From NCBI RefSeq assembly GCF_025685565.1, contig NZ_JAGSYE010000001.1:1798001-1862000 (forward strand): a stretch of DNA of 64,000 nt, read 5' to 3'. The translations under genes and the position numbers were made by a program. The first letter of the stretch is position 1. Each line of letters begins with the position of its first letter. Under the pieces are notes generated by a model. That model saw nothing but the letters and a program-made list of their open reading frames with translations, ran no database searches and was not told the origin of the DNA. Below are positions 51,039 through 60,101 of the stretch, in pieces. This stretch comes from Granulicella aggregans (GTDB taxonomy: Bacteria > Acidobacteriota > Terriglobia > Terriglobales > Acidobacteriaceae).

Positions 51039-51776
51039 TTGACCGCAAACTCCTTCGCCCCCACCGAAAAAGTCCGGCCCACCCCCCGCCAGCGCCCCGT
51101 CATCGCCATCGACGGCCCCGCCGGTGCCGGCAAGAGCACCCTGGCCGCCCATCTAGCCCGCACCTTCGGCTTCCTCAACCTCGAGACCGGAGCCATGTAC
51201 CGCGCCCTCGCCCTTAAAGCCATTGAAAACGACTTCGGCTTCGACGAAGAAGAGCCCCTCCTCGAGCTTGCCTCCCGCACCCGCATCAAGCTCGAGCCCC
51301 AGCTCGAAGGCAACATCGTCCTTCTCGACGGCACCAACGTCTCCCGCCGCATCCGCGACAAAGATGTCACCTCTGGAGCCTCCCAGATCTCCGTCCATCC
51401 CCGCCTCCGCGCCTGGATGGTCGCCGAACAGCGCGCTCTCGGCCAGGCCGGCGGAGTCGTCATGGAAGGCCGCGACATCGGCACCGCCGTCTTCCCCGAC
51501 GCCGAAGTAAAGATCTTCCTCGACGCCGACCCCGAAGTCCGCGGCAATCGACGCTACCAGCAGCTGCCCGGCACGCCCGACGCCCCAACAGTCACCGAAG
51601 CCACCCTTATCGCCGAGATGCGCGAGCGCGACCAGCGTGACCGAAACCGCACGGAATCCCCCCTGAAACCCGCGCCGGACGCCATCCTCCTCGACTCGAC
51701 CAACCTCACCCTCGACCAGGTCCTCGTCGAAGCCGAAAAGATCGTCCGCAGCCATCTGCCCACGACCCCGCAATAA
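51039..51776 (+). CDS. cmk: Cytidylate kinase
   Basis: A 245-residue NMP kinase that phosphorylates CMP and dCMP. The P-loop is GPAGAGKST (26-34), followed by NLETGAMYRALAL, and the substrate and lid region includes VVMEGRDIGTAVFPDAEVK. The N-terminus is about 18 residues longer than in E. coli. The start is TTG at 51039; GAGGT from the end of a family G repeat stands about eight bases before it and may act as its ribosome-binding site. The next gene is cspA, separated by a repeat and an AT-rich leader. Confidence 0.94.
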   Translation: MTANSFAPTEKVRPTPRQRPVIAIDGPAGAGKSTLAAHLARTFGFLNLETGAMYRALALKAIENDFGFDEEEPLLELASRTRIKLEPQLEGNIVLLDGTNVSRRIRDKDVTSGASQISVHPRLRAWMVAEQRALGQAGGVVMEGRDIGTAVFPDAEVKIFLDADPEVRGNRRYQQLPGTPDAPTVTEATLIAEMRERDQRDRNRTESPLKPAPDAILLDSTNLTLDQVLVEAEKIVRSHLPTTPQ

Positions 51777-51791
51777 ACCGAAGAATACGAG

Positions 51792-51858
51792 ACGTCATCT
51801 TGACCGGAGCCGCAGACAGCTTCATCGTCTGCGGCGGAGTGGAGAGACCCCCGCATTG
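51792..51858. repeat. Family A repeat, long form
   Basis: CGTCATCTTGACCGGAGC start, perfect inner stem CGCAGAC / GTCTGCG, GTGGAGAGACCCCCGCATT end. Confidence 0.8.
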
Positions 51859-51899
51859 GCTTCTGTCTTTGCTTCCCCTCAGCCCTCGCATCCCAAGTC

Positions 51900-52138
51900 A
51901 TGCCAACAGATGCCTTTTGTAACCTGTTCGTTTCTCCCATAAATGCACAAAATCGGCTCCATGGTGCACCTAAAACGGTGCAACCAAACGATTTATAAAA
52001 ATATTTCCACACTTTTCTTGCCAGAGATGCTAACCTTCAGTCATCGTTTGAAACAGATTGGTTTTCTGCAACTGCTGTATGTACGAACCCCGATTTGGAT
52101 CTTGCGGCAAATTCATCAGCACTAAGGAAATAACGAAC
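51900..52138 (+). promoter_or_regulatory. AT-rich leader of the cold-shock gene
   Basis: About 240 bases, markedly AT-richer than the surroundings (TTTATAAAAATATTTCC at about 51991). Position and length fit the long 5' leader typical of cspA genes, in which RNA folding adjusts translation to temperature. Transcription start not identifiable. Confidence 0.5.
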
Positions 52139-52339
52139 ATGGAACAGGGAACAGTGAAGTGGTTTAACGACGCCAAGGGGTTTGGCTTCATCAGCCGTCA
52201 GAACGGCGAGGATGTATTCGTACACTACTCGGCGATCAATTCGAACGGTTTCAAAAGCCTTCAAGAGGGCCAGGCAGTGCAGTTCAACGTAGTCAAGGGA
52301 CCCAAGGGTTGGCAGGCGTCTGACGTCCAGCCTCTCTAG
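52139..52339 (+). CDS. cspA: Cold-shock protein CspA family
   Basis: A 66-residue single-domain cold-shock protein that binds single-stranded RNA and DNA. RNP1 is KGFGFISR and RNP2 is DVFVHYSAI; the start [12 protein letters not shown] is typical. The length is standard. The ATG at 52139 is preceded by AAGGAAA. It has a long AT-rich leader, and a hairpin (GAGGGACGGCC / GGCTGTCCCTC) about 105 bases after the stop probably ends the transcript. It may not be cold-induced; many Csp are constitutive. Confidence 0.95.
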   Translation: MEQGTVKWFNDAKGFGFISRQNGEDVFVHYSAINSNGFKSLQEGQAVQFNVVKGPKGWQASDVQPL

Positions 52340-52444
52340 TCTTTTGCCTCAGCTGTAACTCCGGTTTCGAAGGAGCTCGCAAGATCCGACTCGAAACCTC
52401 GAAGTACGGCTAACGGCTGCATTTCGCTTCAAAAAGTTTTGCGG

Positions 52445-52468
52445 GAGGGACGGCCAAGGCTGTCCCTC
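52445..52468 (+). terminator. Hairpin after cspA
   Basis: GAGGGACGGCC / GGCTGTCCCTC stem around an AA loop, followed by TTCGCC rather than a long T-run; terminator-like. Confidence 0.6.
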
Positions 52469-52508
52469 TTCGCCGTTAAGCACCCCCACAGCCTAGTCCC
52501 TGCCAGAA

Positions 52509-52625
52509 ACGTCATCTCGACCGGAGCATCGCGGCCTCATCGCGATGCGCAGTGGAGAGACCCCCGCATTTGTCTTTGCCGTTGTCTGTTTCTGCCGTCA
52601 TCCTGAGCGAAGCGAACGATCCGCC
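52509..52625. repeat. Family A and family B repeats
   Basis: Long family A at 52509-52571 with perfect inner stem GCATCGCG / CGCGATGC, a TTTGCCGTTGTC-type linker, and short family B at 52596-52625. Confidence 0.82.
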
Positions 52626-52681
52626 ACCCCGCTCACGCATCACGACCGCTTGAACCCTTTCGGCCACAATAAGAAAACACC

Positions 52682-53554
52682 TCACTCCTTCACCACCCCA
52701 ACCCCCACAATCGCCGCACTCGTCTTGAACTTCCGGTAGTCCGAATAAGCCGCCGTCAGACTCCCATTGAACTTGAAGAACAGCAGCACCCGCGCCTCGC
52801 CCTTCCCCTCCACCCGAGCCGGCAGCCACACCTCGCCGTTCACCTTCGTCATTTGCAAGTTGAAGTTCGTCCCCTCGCGGATGCTCGCCATCAAGCCGCC
52901 ACCCACCTTGAACGAATCCACAAATCGCCCTTCGATCCGAGAGATTGCCTTGTCCTGCTCGTCCACCCAAACTGTCCCGGCCATGTCCCGGATCACGCCC
53001 TCGAACCGGTTCTTCGTCTTAGCCTTCGGATCGCCCGTGTAGTCGACCGCGATCGTATCCCGCCCCGCCATCTGCACCCGCCGCGCATTGGTGAAGCTCC
53101 CCAACTCCAGCAGCCGCGACACCGTCACCTCGTCATTCCCGCGCGGATCGGTCTCTTTCCCTTTGGCGTCTTCCTTCGCCCGCCGCTCGCTCGCCTTCGC
53201 CGCCTCTTTGTCGATCCGTTCGGACTCCTTCTTGGCCTCGTCCGCCGTCAGCTCCCGCCCATCCTTCTTCACCAGCCGCTCGACCGGAACCCCTTTGATC
53301 CAGAAGTCGTCATACTCCTTCACCTCGGTCTTCTTCGGCGATCCCTTCCCATCCACCTCCACCTCCGTCACCACGGCATGAAAGATGTAGTCCTTCCGGG
53401 CTTCTTCCGCCGCCCGCTGCTTCGCCTCTACCTCATGCATCAGCGCCGGAATATCCGGCAGCGGCCGCTCCGGCTTACCTGTCTCCTGAGCGCCAGCGGT
53501 CACCGCTACCGCCAGCACCAGCCATCCTGCCCACCTCAACCCCGCACCCATCAT
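52682..53554 (-). CDS. Exported protein, possibly LolA/LppX-like fold
   Basis: A 290-residue protein with a signal peptide ending near AGAQ (about residue 22). A Lys/Glu-rich helical segment (about 95-140, KKESERIDKEAAKASERRAK) interrupts a beta-rich domain. The later phrases AGTVWVDEQDKAISRIEGRF and EVWLPARVEGKGEAR resemble outer-membrane lipoprotein-sorting (LolA-like) or DUF4292-type half-barrels, which are frequent in Acidobacteria. Function unknown. Starts MMGAGLRWAGWLVLAVAV, with a nearby second Met. It ends the unit that starts with the MBL-fold gene 24 bases upstream. Confidence 0.7.
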   Translation of the reverse strand: MMGAGLRWAGWLVLAVAVTAGAQETGKPERPLPDIPALMHEVEAKQRAAEEARKDYIFHAVVTEVEVDGKGSPKKTEVKEYDDFWIKGVPVERLVKKDGRELTADEAKKESERIDKEAAKASERRAKEDAKGKETDPRGNDEVTVSRLLELGSFTNARRVQMAGRDTIAVDYTGDPKAKTKNRFEGVIRDMAGTVWVDEQDKAISRIEGRFVDSFKVGGGLMASIREGTNFNLQMTKVNGEVWLPARVEGKGEARVLLFFKFNGSLTAAYSDYRKFKTSAAIVGVGVVKE

Positions 53555-53578
53555 CCCTCAACTATAGCGATCAGGACC

Positions 53579-54535
53579 TTACTTCATCGCCAGCGGAGGC
53601 AGCCGCTTCACCCCGCGCAACTCCTCATCCGTCCGCCGAATATCCGGCTCCATAAACTCCGGAAATGCCCAGTCACCGTACTTTGCCTTGATCTGCGGCA
53701 GCACCGCCTTCACCACCGCATCGCCGTTGACTCCACCCGTTTGCGCCTTCGCAATCGCCTCCCGCAGAAACGCCAGGTAGTCCCGAAACGCCTTCACATC
53801 TCCAGCGTCGCCCGCCTTATCTCCATGCCCGGGAACAAACTTCGCCCCTGGATGCTCCGTTACCAGCGCATCCAGCGTCTCCACCCACTCCTTCGTCGAG
53901 GCATCGATCAGATTCGGCAGCGTCTTATTCCAGAAGAGGTCTCCGCAGAAGACCACATTTGACTCCGCATCCCACACCACAGTGTCTCCGCCCGTATGCC
54001 CCTTCATGTACCGCAACTCCACGCCACGCTTCGGCCCAAGAAACGCCGTCGCGCCCCGCTCATACGTCACATCGGGCAGATAGAGCCCTTCCACCATAGC
54101 CCTCTGCTCAGCTGTCGGATTCTCGCCAAAGAACTTCAGGTTCTCCGTCCGCTCCCATCCGCGCACGTTCTCATGCGCCATCACCACCGCTCCAGCCCCT
54201 GCGAACACAGCGTTCCCAGCAACATGGTCCAGATGATAGTGCGTATTGACGACGTACTTCACTGGCAGCGTCGCCTTCTCGCGGATTGCCTCCAGCATCT
54301 TCTTCGCCGCCGCCGGATTCTCAAACGTATCTACGACCAGCACGCCATCCGCGCCAATCACAAACCCCGCATTCGACCCCGACTCATCCGCCTTCGCCGC
54401 CGCATTGTCGATCGCCGCCCAGGCCCCGCCGCCTAAATCCTGCAGCGTAAACGGCGGGACCGCCTGACCCCACGCACCCGCCCCAAACGCCGCGCATAAA
54501 GCCGCCGCAACACCCATCACCCGAGCTCTAGTCAT
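53579..54535 (-). CDS. Exported MBL-fold metallo-hydrolase
   Basis: A 318-residue metallo-beta-lactamase-fold protein with a signal peptide (MTRARVMGVAAALCAAFGAG). The first metal motif is THYHLDH, the following His is in GHTGGD, the bridging Asp is in VVFCGDLFW, and the last His is in VPGHGD. This pattern is seen in many periplasmic hydrolases, from quinoprotein relay proteins (SoxH-like) to subclass B beta-lactamases; the substrate is unknown. The ATG at 54535 gives a proper signal peptide. The gene downstream starts 24 bases after the stop and is probably co-transcribed. Confidence 0.85.
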   Translation of the reverse strand: MTRARVMGVAAALCAAFGAGAWGQAVPPFTLQDLGGGAWAAIDNAAAKADESGSNAGFVIGADGVLVVDTFENPAAAKKMLEAIREKATLPVKYVVNTHYHLDHVAGNAVFAGAGAVVMAHENVRGWERTENLKFFGENPTAEQRAMVEGLYLPDVTYERGATAFLGPKRGVELRYMKGHTGGDTVVWDAESNVVFCGDLFWNKTLPNLIDASTKEWVETLDALVTEHPGAKFVPGHGDKAGDAGDVKAFRDYLAFLREAIAKAQTGGVNGDAVVKAVLPQIKAKYGDWAFPEFMEPDIRRTDEELRGVKRLPPLAMK

Positions 54536-54568
54536 GCCACCGATCTTACCGCCAGCACCCCATTTCTT

Positions 54569-54690
54569 TGTCATTCCCGCAGGGAATCTGCTTTTGCCTT
54601 GCCTTTGTCCTTCTCCCGCCCCAAACGAACCGTCATCTCGACCGAAGCATCGCAGCCTCATCGCGATGCGCACTGGAGGGCCCCCGCATT
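54569..54690. repeat. Family D and family A repeats
   Basis: Family D at 54569-54598 and long family A at 54631-54690 with inner stem GCATCGCA / CGCGATGC. The rest of the 360-bp gap before sucA carries no recognised element. Confidence 0.8.
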
Positions 54691-54895
54691 GGCCTTCGCA
54701 CCTGCCGTGGCTTGTTCTGCTTACTCGTCGCATTCCGTCTTGCATCCCCGCAGAGTTGTACTTCCACGGCACACCTCTCCCCTTTTCCCGCGCGATTATC
54801 GAATTTCATCACTCAGCGCCCCGTTCAAAGGTCTAGCATTATTCATAGGGAAAGTTGTGTGTTCACCCGCCACAGCTCCCGCGAGAAAGGAAGTC

Positions 54896-57412
54896 ATGGC
54901 GACCACCCCCGGCACCGAACCCCAAACCTCCCCTGAAAATCAAACCGAGCAGGCCCGCGAACGCGAAGACGTCTTCAACCTCTTTCGTACCTGGGGCCAT
55001 CTCCAGGCCACGCTCGATCCCCTCGGCCAGTTCCTTCCGCCTGAGCCCTTCCCCATCGCTCCCCCCGAAGGCGAAGCTACGGCGGAAGCCCGCAGCTTCT
55101 ACTGCGGCACCATCGCCGCCGAGTTCATGCACATCGGCAACATGGAGCGCCGCCAGTGGCTCCAGGCCCAGATGGAGCAGACCTACACGCCGAAGAACCA
55201 GGCCCACATCCTCACCCAGCTCATCCACGCCGAGCTCTTCGAGCAGGTCATCCAGTCCCGCTATCTCGGCACCAAGCGCTTCTCGCTTGAAGGTCTCACC
55301 GTCCTCATCCCGTTCCTCGACTCCATCTTCGAGACCAGCGCCTCACTCGGCGTTGAAAGCGCCGTCTTCGCCATGAGCCATCGCGGACGTCTCAACGTCA
55401 TGACCAACACCGTCGGTCGCTCTGCATCCGAAGTCTTCGCCAAGTTCGAAGACGTCGACCCACGCTCGGTCCTCGGCGGCGGCGACGTCAAGTACCACGT
55501 CGGCGCGACCGGCACCTACACCTCGCCCGAAGGCAAGACCATCAATCTTCACCTAGCCTCGAACCCGAGCCACCTTGAAGCCGTCGATCCCGTAGCCCTC
55601 GGCCGCACCCGCGCCAAGCAGATGCGCCTCGACATCTACGGCGCCGACAACTCCTTCGGCAAGGAAAAAGTCCTGCCCATGATCATCCACGGCGACGCCG
55701 CATTCGCCGGCCAGGGCATCTTTGCCGAACTCCTCGTCCTCGCCGCTCTTCCCGGCTACGAAGTCGGCGGCACCATCCACGTCATCGTCAACAACCTCCT
55801 CGGCTTCACCGCTCTGCCGGAAGAGTCGAACGCCTCCCGCTACGCCTCCGACCTCGCCAAGCGCCTGCCCATCCCCATCTTCCACGTCAACGCCGAAGAT
55901 CCTGACGCCGTCGTCCGCGTCGCCGCCATCGCCGCCGAGTATCGCCACAAGTTCCACTCCGACATCGTCATCGACCTCGTCGGATATCGCCGCCACGGCC
56001 ACTCCGAGGTCGACGATCCCACCGTCACCCAGCCCCGCCGCTACGCCATCATCAAGGACCACCCCGTCCTCTACAACCTCTACGCGAAGCAGATCGGCGT
56101 CGACCCCTCCGCCGAAGTCGCAGAGGTCCAGCAGCACTTCCTCGAAGACCAGAAGGTCGCCAGCCACGCCGACCACAAGCCCCGCCTCGCCAGCAAGCCC
56201 GCCTACTGGGATCCCTACCACGGCGGCGACTTCGAGCCGGAGTATGAAGTCTCCACCGGCCTCCCCGCCGACCGCATCGCCGAACTCGTGCGCCTCTCCA
56301 CGCAATCGCCAGAAGGCTTCCACATTCACCCCAAGGTGAAGAAGCTCTTCGAGCAGCGCCTCGAGATGGGGGCAGGGAAGCGCCCCTTCGACTACGGTAT
56401 GGCCGAGCTGGTCGCCTATGCCTCGCTCCTGCTCACCGGCTTCCCCGTCCGCCTCAGCGGCCAGGACTCCCAGCGCGGAACCTTCAACCAGCGCCACGCT
56501 GTCATGGTCGACATCGAAACCGAGCAGCGCTACATCCCGCTCGCCCACATGTCGGCGGACCAGTCCCGCTTCGAGGTCTACAACTCCATGCTCTCCGAGG
56601 CCGCAGTCCTCGGCTACGAGTACGGCTACTCCCGCGACTACCCCGAGGCCCTCGTCCTCTGGGAGGCCCAGTTCGGCGACTTCGCCAACGGCGCACAGAT
56701 CATCATCGACCAGTTCATCTCCGCTGGCGAAGCCAAGTGGGGACTGCTCTCCGGCCTCGTCATGCTCCTCCCCCACGGCTACGAAGGCCAGGGGCCCGAG
56801 CACTCCAGCGCTCGCCTCGAGCGCTTCCTCCAGCTCGCCGCCCACGACAACATCCAGATCTGCCAGCCCTCCACCGCCGCGCAGTACTTCCATCTCCTCC
56901 GCCGCCAGGTCATGCGCCTCTGGCGTAAGCCCCTTGTCGTCTTCACTCCGAAGTCGATGCTCCGTCACCCCGACGCATCCTCCACCCTCGCCGACTTCGC
57001 CGCTCCTCGCTACCTCGAAGTCCTGCCCGACAACGCCGTCTCCGGCCCTCGCCGACTCCTCCTGTGCTCCGGCAAGATCGGCCACAACCTCCGCGTCGAG
57101 CGCGAGAAGCGCAAGGACATGTCCGTCGGTATCATCTTCATCGAGCAGCTCTACCCCTTCCCCGAAGCCGAGATTCAGGCCGCCATCGACCAGCACCCCA
57201 GCGCGCAGGAGATCGTCTGGGTCCAGGAAGAGCCCGCCAACATGGGTGCCCACACCTACATCATGCCGCTTCTAAAACGCCTGACCGGCGACCGCGCTCT
57301 CACCAGCGTGAAACGTAGCGCAAGCGCCAGCCCCGCCACCGGCTCCGCCAAGGCCCACGAGCTCGAAGAAAAGACCCTCATCGACCTGGCCTTCGGCACC
57401 ACCACGCGCTAA
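54896..57412 (+). CDS. sucA: 2-oxoglutarate dehydrogenase E1 component
   Basis: An 838-residue thiamine-diphosphate enzyme of the citric acid cycle that decarboxylates 2-oxoglutarate and passes the succinyl group to E2. Landmarks: MSHRGRLNVMTN, GDVKYHVGATGTY, IHGDAAFAGQGI, NNLLGFTALPEESNASRYAS, and the C-terminal QEEPANMGAHTYI. It is about 95 residues shorter than E. coli SucA; the N-terminal E2-binding peptide looks different or reduced (EREDVFNLFRTWGHLQATLD). The ATG at 54896 follows AAAGGAAG. No sucB or lpd is adjacent, so the complex genes are dispersed. Confidence 0.95.
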   Translation: MATTPGTEPQTSPENQTEQAREREDVFNLFRTWGHLQATLDPLGQFLPPEPFPIAPPEGEATAEARSFYCGTIAAEFMHIGNMERRQWLQAQMEQTYTPKNQAHILTQLIHAELFEQVIQSRYLGTKRFSLEGLTVLIPFLDSIFETSASLGVESAVFAMSHRGRLNVMTNTVGRSASEVFAKFEDVDPRSVLGGGDVKYHVGATGTYTSPEGKTINLHLASNPSHLEAVDPVALGRTRAKQMRLDIYGADNSFGKEKVLPMIIHGDAAFAGQGIFAELLVLAALPGYEVGGTIHVIVNNLLGFTALPEESNASRYASDLAKRLPIPIFHVNAEDPDAVVRVAAIAAEYRHKFHSDIVIDLVGYRRHGHSEVDDPTVTQPRRYAIIKDHPVLYNLYAKQIGVDPSAEVAEVQQHFLEDQKVASHADHKPRLASKPAYWDPYHGGDFEPEYEVSTGLPADRIAELVRLSTQSPEGFHIHPKVKKLFEQRLEMGAGKRPFDYGMAELVAYASLLLTGFPVRLSGQDSQRGTFNQRHAVMVDIETEQRYIPLAHMSADQSRFEVYNSMLSEAAVLGYEYGYSRDYPEALVLWEAQFGDFANGAQIIIDQFISAGEAKWGLLSGLVMLLPHGYEGQGPEHSSARLERFLQLAAHDNIQICQPSTAAQYFHLLRRQVMRLWRKPLVVFTPKSMLRHPDASSTLADFAAPRYLEVLPDNAVSGPRRLLLCSGKIGHNLRVEREKRKDMSVGIIFIEQLYPFPEAEIQAAIDQHPSAQEIVWVQEEPANMGAHTYIMPLLKRLTGDRALTSVKRSASASPATGSAKAHELEEKTLIDLAFGTTTR

Positions 57413-57446
57413 CCGCGCGATCTTTGCCGTCGTCTGTTCTCTTGTT

Positions 57447-57616
57447 TGTCATTCCCGCAGGGAATCTGCGTCTCACCCGTCTCCCACTTCGTGCCCCATT
57501 CATCGCAGCAGTATCGCGATGAGTGGGACATTCGTGCCCAGCACGAACCGCCTTGCTCCCCTATCCAAATCCGTCATCTCGACCAAAGCGAAGCGTAGTG
57601 CAGAGACCCCGCATTG
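57447..57616. repeat. Family D, C and A repeats
   Basis: Family D at 57447-57473, family C at 57491-57548 (with the GACATTCGTGCCCAGCACGA extension) and a variant short family A at 57571-57616, between sucA and fadL. Confidence 0.8.
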
Positions 57617-57697
57617 GCCTCTGCCGTTGTCTGTTCTTCGCCCCACCAAACATCAATGCCCGAATTTGCGACACCTCAAAACTTGATACGTCCTTCG

Positions 57698-57708
57698 TGT
57701 CAATGACA
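57698..57708. promoter_or_regulatory. Small palindrome upstream of fadL
   Basis: TGTCAATGACA, an 11-bp palindrome, about 60 bases before the start codon. It could be an operator; nothing else supports this. Confidence 0.25.
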
Positions 57709-57767
57709 TAGACCGATGCCCCCCATAGACTTTTCCTGACGTCGCCAACCCGGCAGACGAAAAAACT

Positions 57768-59138
57768 ATGCCAAATCGCCTCTCACGACCTGCCTTTCTT
57801 GCATCTCTCGTCACCTTGGCTTTCTCGCTCTCGTTCGCGGCGAACGCTCAATCCGCCGGAGCCCTCGGCAACGGTCTCTCCGCCGCCGCCGTCGCCCGTG
57901 GCGGCACCATGGTCACCGAGCACGCCTCTCCCCTCGACGCGGTCGAAGGCAATCCCGCCGGCCTCGCCGGAATCCACTCCCGCGTCCTCGACCTCAGCGG
58001 CCTCGCCCTCGTCGCCCACGGCACCTTCACCAACTCCGCAAACTCAGCAGCCGACCCCGGCACCCTCCGCGCCTTCTCCGGAGCTTTGCCCTACGCCGCC
58101 TTCGCTGTGCCTCTCGGTAAGCGTTTCACCGCCGCTGCCGCCGTCACTCCTGAGTTCCTCATGCGCGCCGCCTGGCAGTACACCGACCCCGCCGGAACCG
58201 CCGGCGTCACCTACGGCTCCCAAAAGCAGGAGTCCCAGTTCATCGCCATCCGCAGCTCCGCCTCCATCGCCTACGCCCCCAGCCGCAAGTGGTCCTTCGG
58301 CTCCAGCATCGGCCTCGTCTACAACAAGAACCTCCTCCACGCCCCCTACATCTTCCAGGAAGAGCCCGCCCTCGCCGGCCTCAAAGTCCTCCTCGACCTC
58401 CACACCAAGGGCTGGGGCTGGAACGGCAGCGCCGGCGCTCAATACCAGCCCAACGATCGCCTCGGCTTCGGCTTCGCCTGGAAGAGCGGCACCTCCGTCC
58501 CCAGTCACGGCTACGCCCAGGGCAGCGCCTACGCTCTCTTCAACGCCCTCGGCGTAGGCGCCGACCCCACCTTCCACTACCAGGCCGAGGTCGATAACCA
58601 CCTTCCCCAGGTCGTCTCCGCCGGCGTCCGCTGGCAGATCAACCCCCACATCCGCATAGCCACCGAAGGCGGCTGGACCAACTGGTCGAACTCCTTCAAC
58701 CGCCTCCCCGTAAAGCTCAAGGAGGGCACCAACGCCGTCATCAACTCCGTCGCCGGAAGCTCCTCCATCCGCGACTACGTCCCTCTGAGCTGGCATGATC
58801 AGGGCACCTTCCGCGCCGGCGTCGAACTCCCCGTCAAGCACCAGTGGACAGCCCGCGCCGGCTACAGCTTCCTTTCAAACCCCGTCCCTAGCTCGACCAT
58901 CACCCCGCTCACCGCGGCCATCCTCTCGCACGGCCTCGCTACCGGTCTCGGCTACCAGCCCGAAGCCGGAACGCCCCACAACCTCCTCTCACGCCTGCAG
59001 TGGGACGCCGCCTACCAGCTCCAGCTCCCCGCCAACCAATCGGTCGGCATCAGCTCGCTCCAGGCGGGCGAGTACTCCAACTCCCACATTCACGTCCTCA
59101 CCCAGTCGGTCACCCTCTCCACCCGCCTCAACTTCTGA
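57768..59138 (+). CDS. FadL/OmpP1/TodX-family outer-membrane protein
   Basis: A 456-residue outer-membrane beta-barrel of the FadL family, channels for long-chain fatty acids and other hydrophobic molecules. The signal peptide ends near ANAQ (about residue 28). The mature start GALGNGLSAAAVARGGTMVT with NPAGLAG soon after is the FadL hatch-domain signature. The rest alternates in beta-strand pattern up to a final strand ending in Phe (TLSTRLNF). The start ATG 57768 is weakly supported by the GACGAAAAA before it. Single gene; no fatty-acid genes nearby. Confidence 0.9.
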   Translation: MPNRLSRPAFLASLVTLAFSLSFAANAQSAGALGNGLSAAAVARGGTMVTEHASPLDAVEGNPAGLAGIHSRVLDLSGLALVAHGTFTNSANSAADPGTLRAFSGALPYAAFAVPLGKRFTAAAAVTPEFLMRAAWQYTDPAGTAGVTYGSQKQESQFIAIRSSASIAYAPSRKWSFGSSIGLVYNKNLLHAPYIFQEEPALAGLKVLLDLHTKGWGWNGSAGAQYQPNDRLGFGFAWKSGTSVPSHGYAQGSAYALFNALGVGADPTFHYQAEVDNHLPQVVSAGVRWQINPHIRIATEGGWTNWSNSFNRLPVKLKEGTNAVINSVAGSSSIRDYVPLSWHDQGTFRAGVELPVKHQWTARAGYSFLSNPVPSSTITPLTAAILSHGLATGLGYQPEAGTPHNLLSRLQWDAAYQLQLPANQSVGISSLQAGEYSNSHIHVLTQSVTLSTRLNF

Positions 59139-59150
59139 TCACTCGACCCT

Positions 59151-59298
59151 TGTCATCCTTCGACGAAGTCGGAGGATCTGCTTTCCGGGGTACCGAGTAC
59201 TGGGTGAACTGCCTTTCGCGCCTACTAACGAAACGTCATCTCGACCGAAGCGTCGGACAGCTTCATCGTCCGTCGCGCAGTGGAGAGACCCCCGCATT
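59151..59298. repeat. Family E and family A repeats
   Basis: A variant family E unit at 59151-59182 and a long family A unit at 59233-59298 with inner stem GTCGGAC / GTCCGTC (one mismatch). Confidence 0.75.
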
Positions 59299-59372
59299 AG
59301 CCTTCTTCACCACGCGCTCAAAAAATCCTGTCAAGCCCCTCGGCCCTCCGTGTACCCCGCAACCAAAACATT

Positions 59373-59576
59373 CTAAGACACTTAGCGCAACCAGAAATTT
59401 GCCCATTTACCCCACTCGACCTGTTACGATTTAAATAGAAATCAAGAAAAAACCCGGCCAATGCCGGGTTTCGTGCTTAACCGCCTTTGTTTTGTCGACT
59501 TTAGGACTTAACCCCTTTCTTTTGACGACTTTGACCCCAGACGCGCCAGCTATACCGCTGATTCTAAGCAACTTAG
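59373..59576. repeat. Palindrome-bounded tandem repeat and minus-oriented terminator
   Basis: ATTCTAAG-ACA-CTTAGC (59373-59385) and ATTCTAAG-CAA-CTTAGC (59564-59576) bracket a minus-strand terminator (GCCGGGT/ACCCGGC with T6 at 59446-59469) and two 31-bp tandem units starting CTTAACC (59476 and 59507) that share CTTT-TTTTG-CGACTTT. Confidence 0.7.
59446..59469 (-). terminator. Rho-independent terminator on the minus strand
   Basis: On the minus strand, ACCCGGC, a short loop and GCCGGGT are followed by six T. No minus-strand gene lies upstream of it for several hundred bases, so it may end an unannotated small RNA. Confidence 0.75.
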
Positions 59577-59637
59577 CCGTATCTACCCCCCCCTTTTTTC
59601 GCCAACTTTTCCACAGCCTTCCACAGGAGCATTCACC

Positions 59638-60087
59638 ATGCCCTACGAACTCTGCCGCCACATTAAGTCCAACGGTCGCCGCTGCGAATCGCCCGCCCTC
59701 CGCGAAAAATCCTGGTGCTTCTACCACGAGCGTCTCCACACCCGCCATCGCTACATCCGCGAAGCCAAGGCCACTCTCCCCGACTCCCCGCTCCGTATTC
59801 CCTCCCTTGAAGACCCCGAGTCCATCCAGATCGGCCTCTCCCTAGTCGTCGAAGCCCTCGCCACCGGTCGCCTCGACGACAAGCGCGCCTCCGTCCTCGT
59901 CCGTGCCCTCCAGGCCGCCGCCCGCAACGTCGCCCACGTCAGGAACAGTCCTTACTACAAGTCGGTCGTCCGCGAGTTCACTCCCACACTCGACGGCCTT
60001 GCCCTCGCACCTGCCAAAATGAGCGACAAGACCAATAGGACCGACGTCATCGCCGACAACATTGCGGCAAAACTCTTTGGCGAATGA
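59638..60087 (+). CDS. Small protein with Cys/His zinc-like N-terminus (Acidobacteria type)
   Basis: A 149-residue protein starting MPYELCRHIKSNGRRCESPA, with WCFYHERLH soon after: the spacing C-x9-C-x10-C-x2-H suggests a small zinc site. The remaining part is helical and ends in an Asp/Lys tail. I have seen this N-terminal pattern only in Acidobacteria hypothetical proteins, often in several copies per genome; function unknown, nucleic-acid binding possible. CAGGAG lies nine bases before the ATG. It is followed after 14 bases by another unknown gene, probably in the same transcript. Confidence 0.75.
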   Translation: MPYELCRHIKSNGRRCESPALREKSWCFYHERLHTRHRYIREAKATLPDSPLRIPSLEDPESIQIGLSLVVEALATGRLDDKRASVLVRALQAAARNVAHVRNSPYYKSVVREFTPTLDGLALAPAKMSDKTNRTDVIADNIAAKLFGE

Positions 60088-60101
60088 GATAAGCTAAACC
60101 C

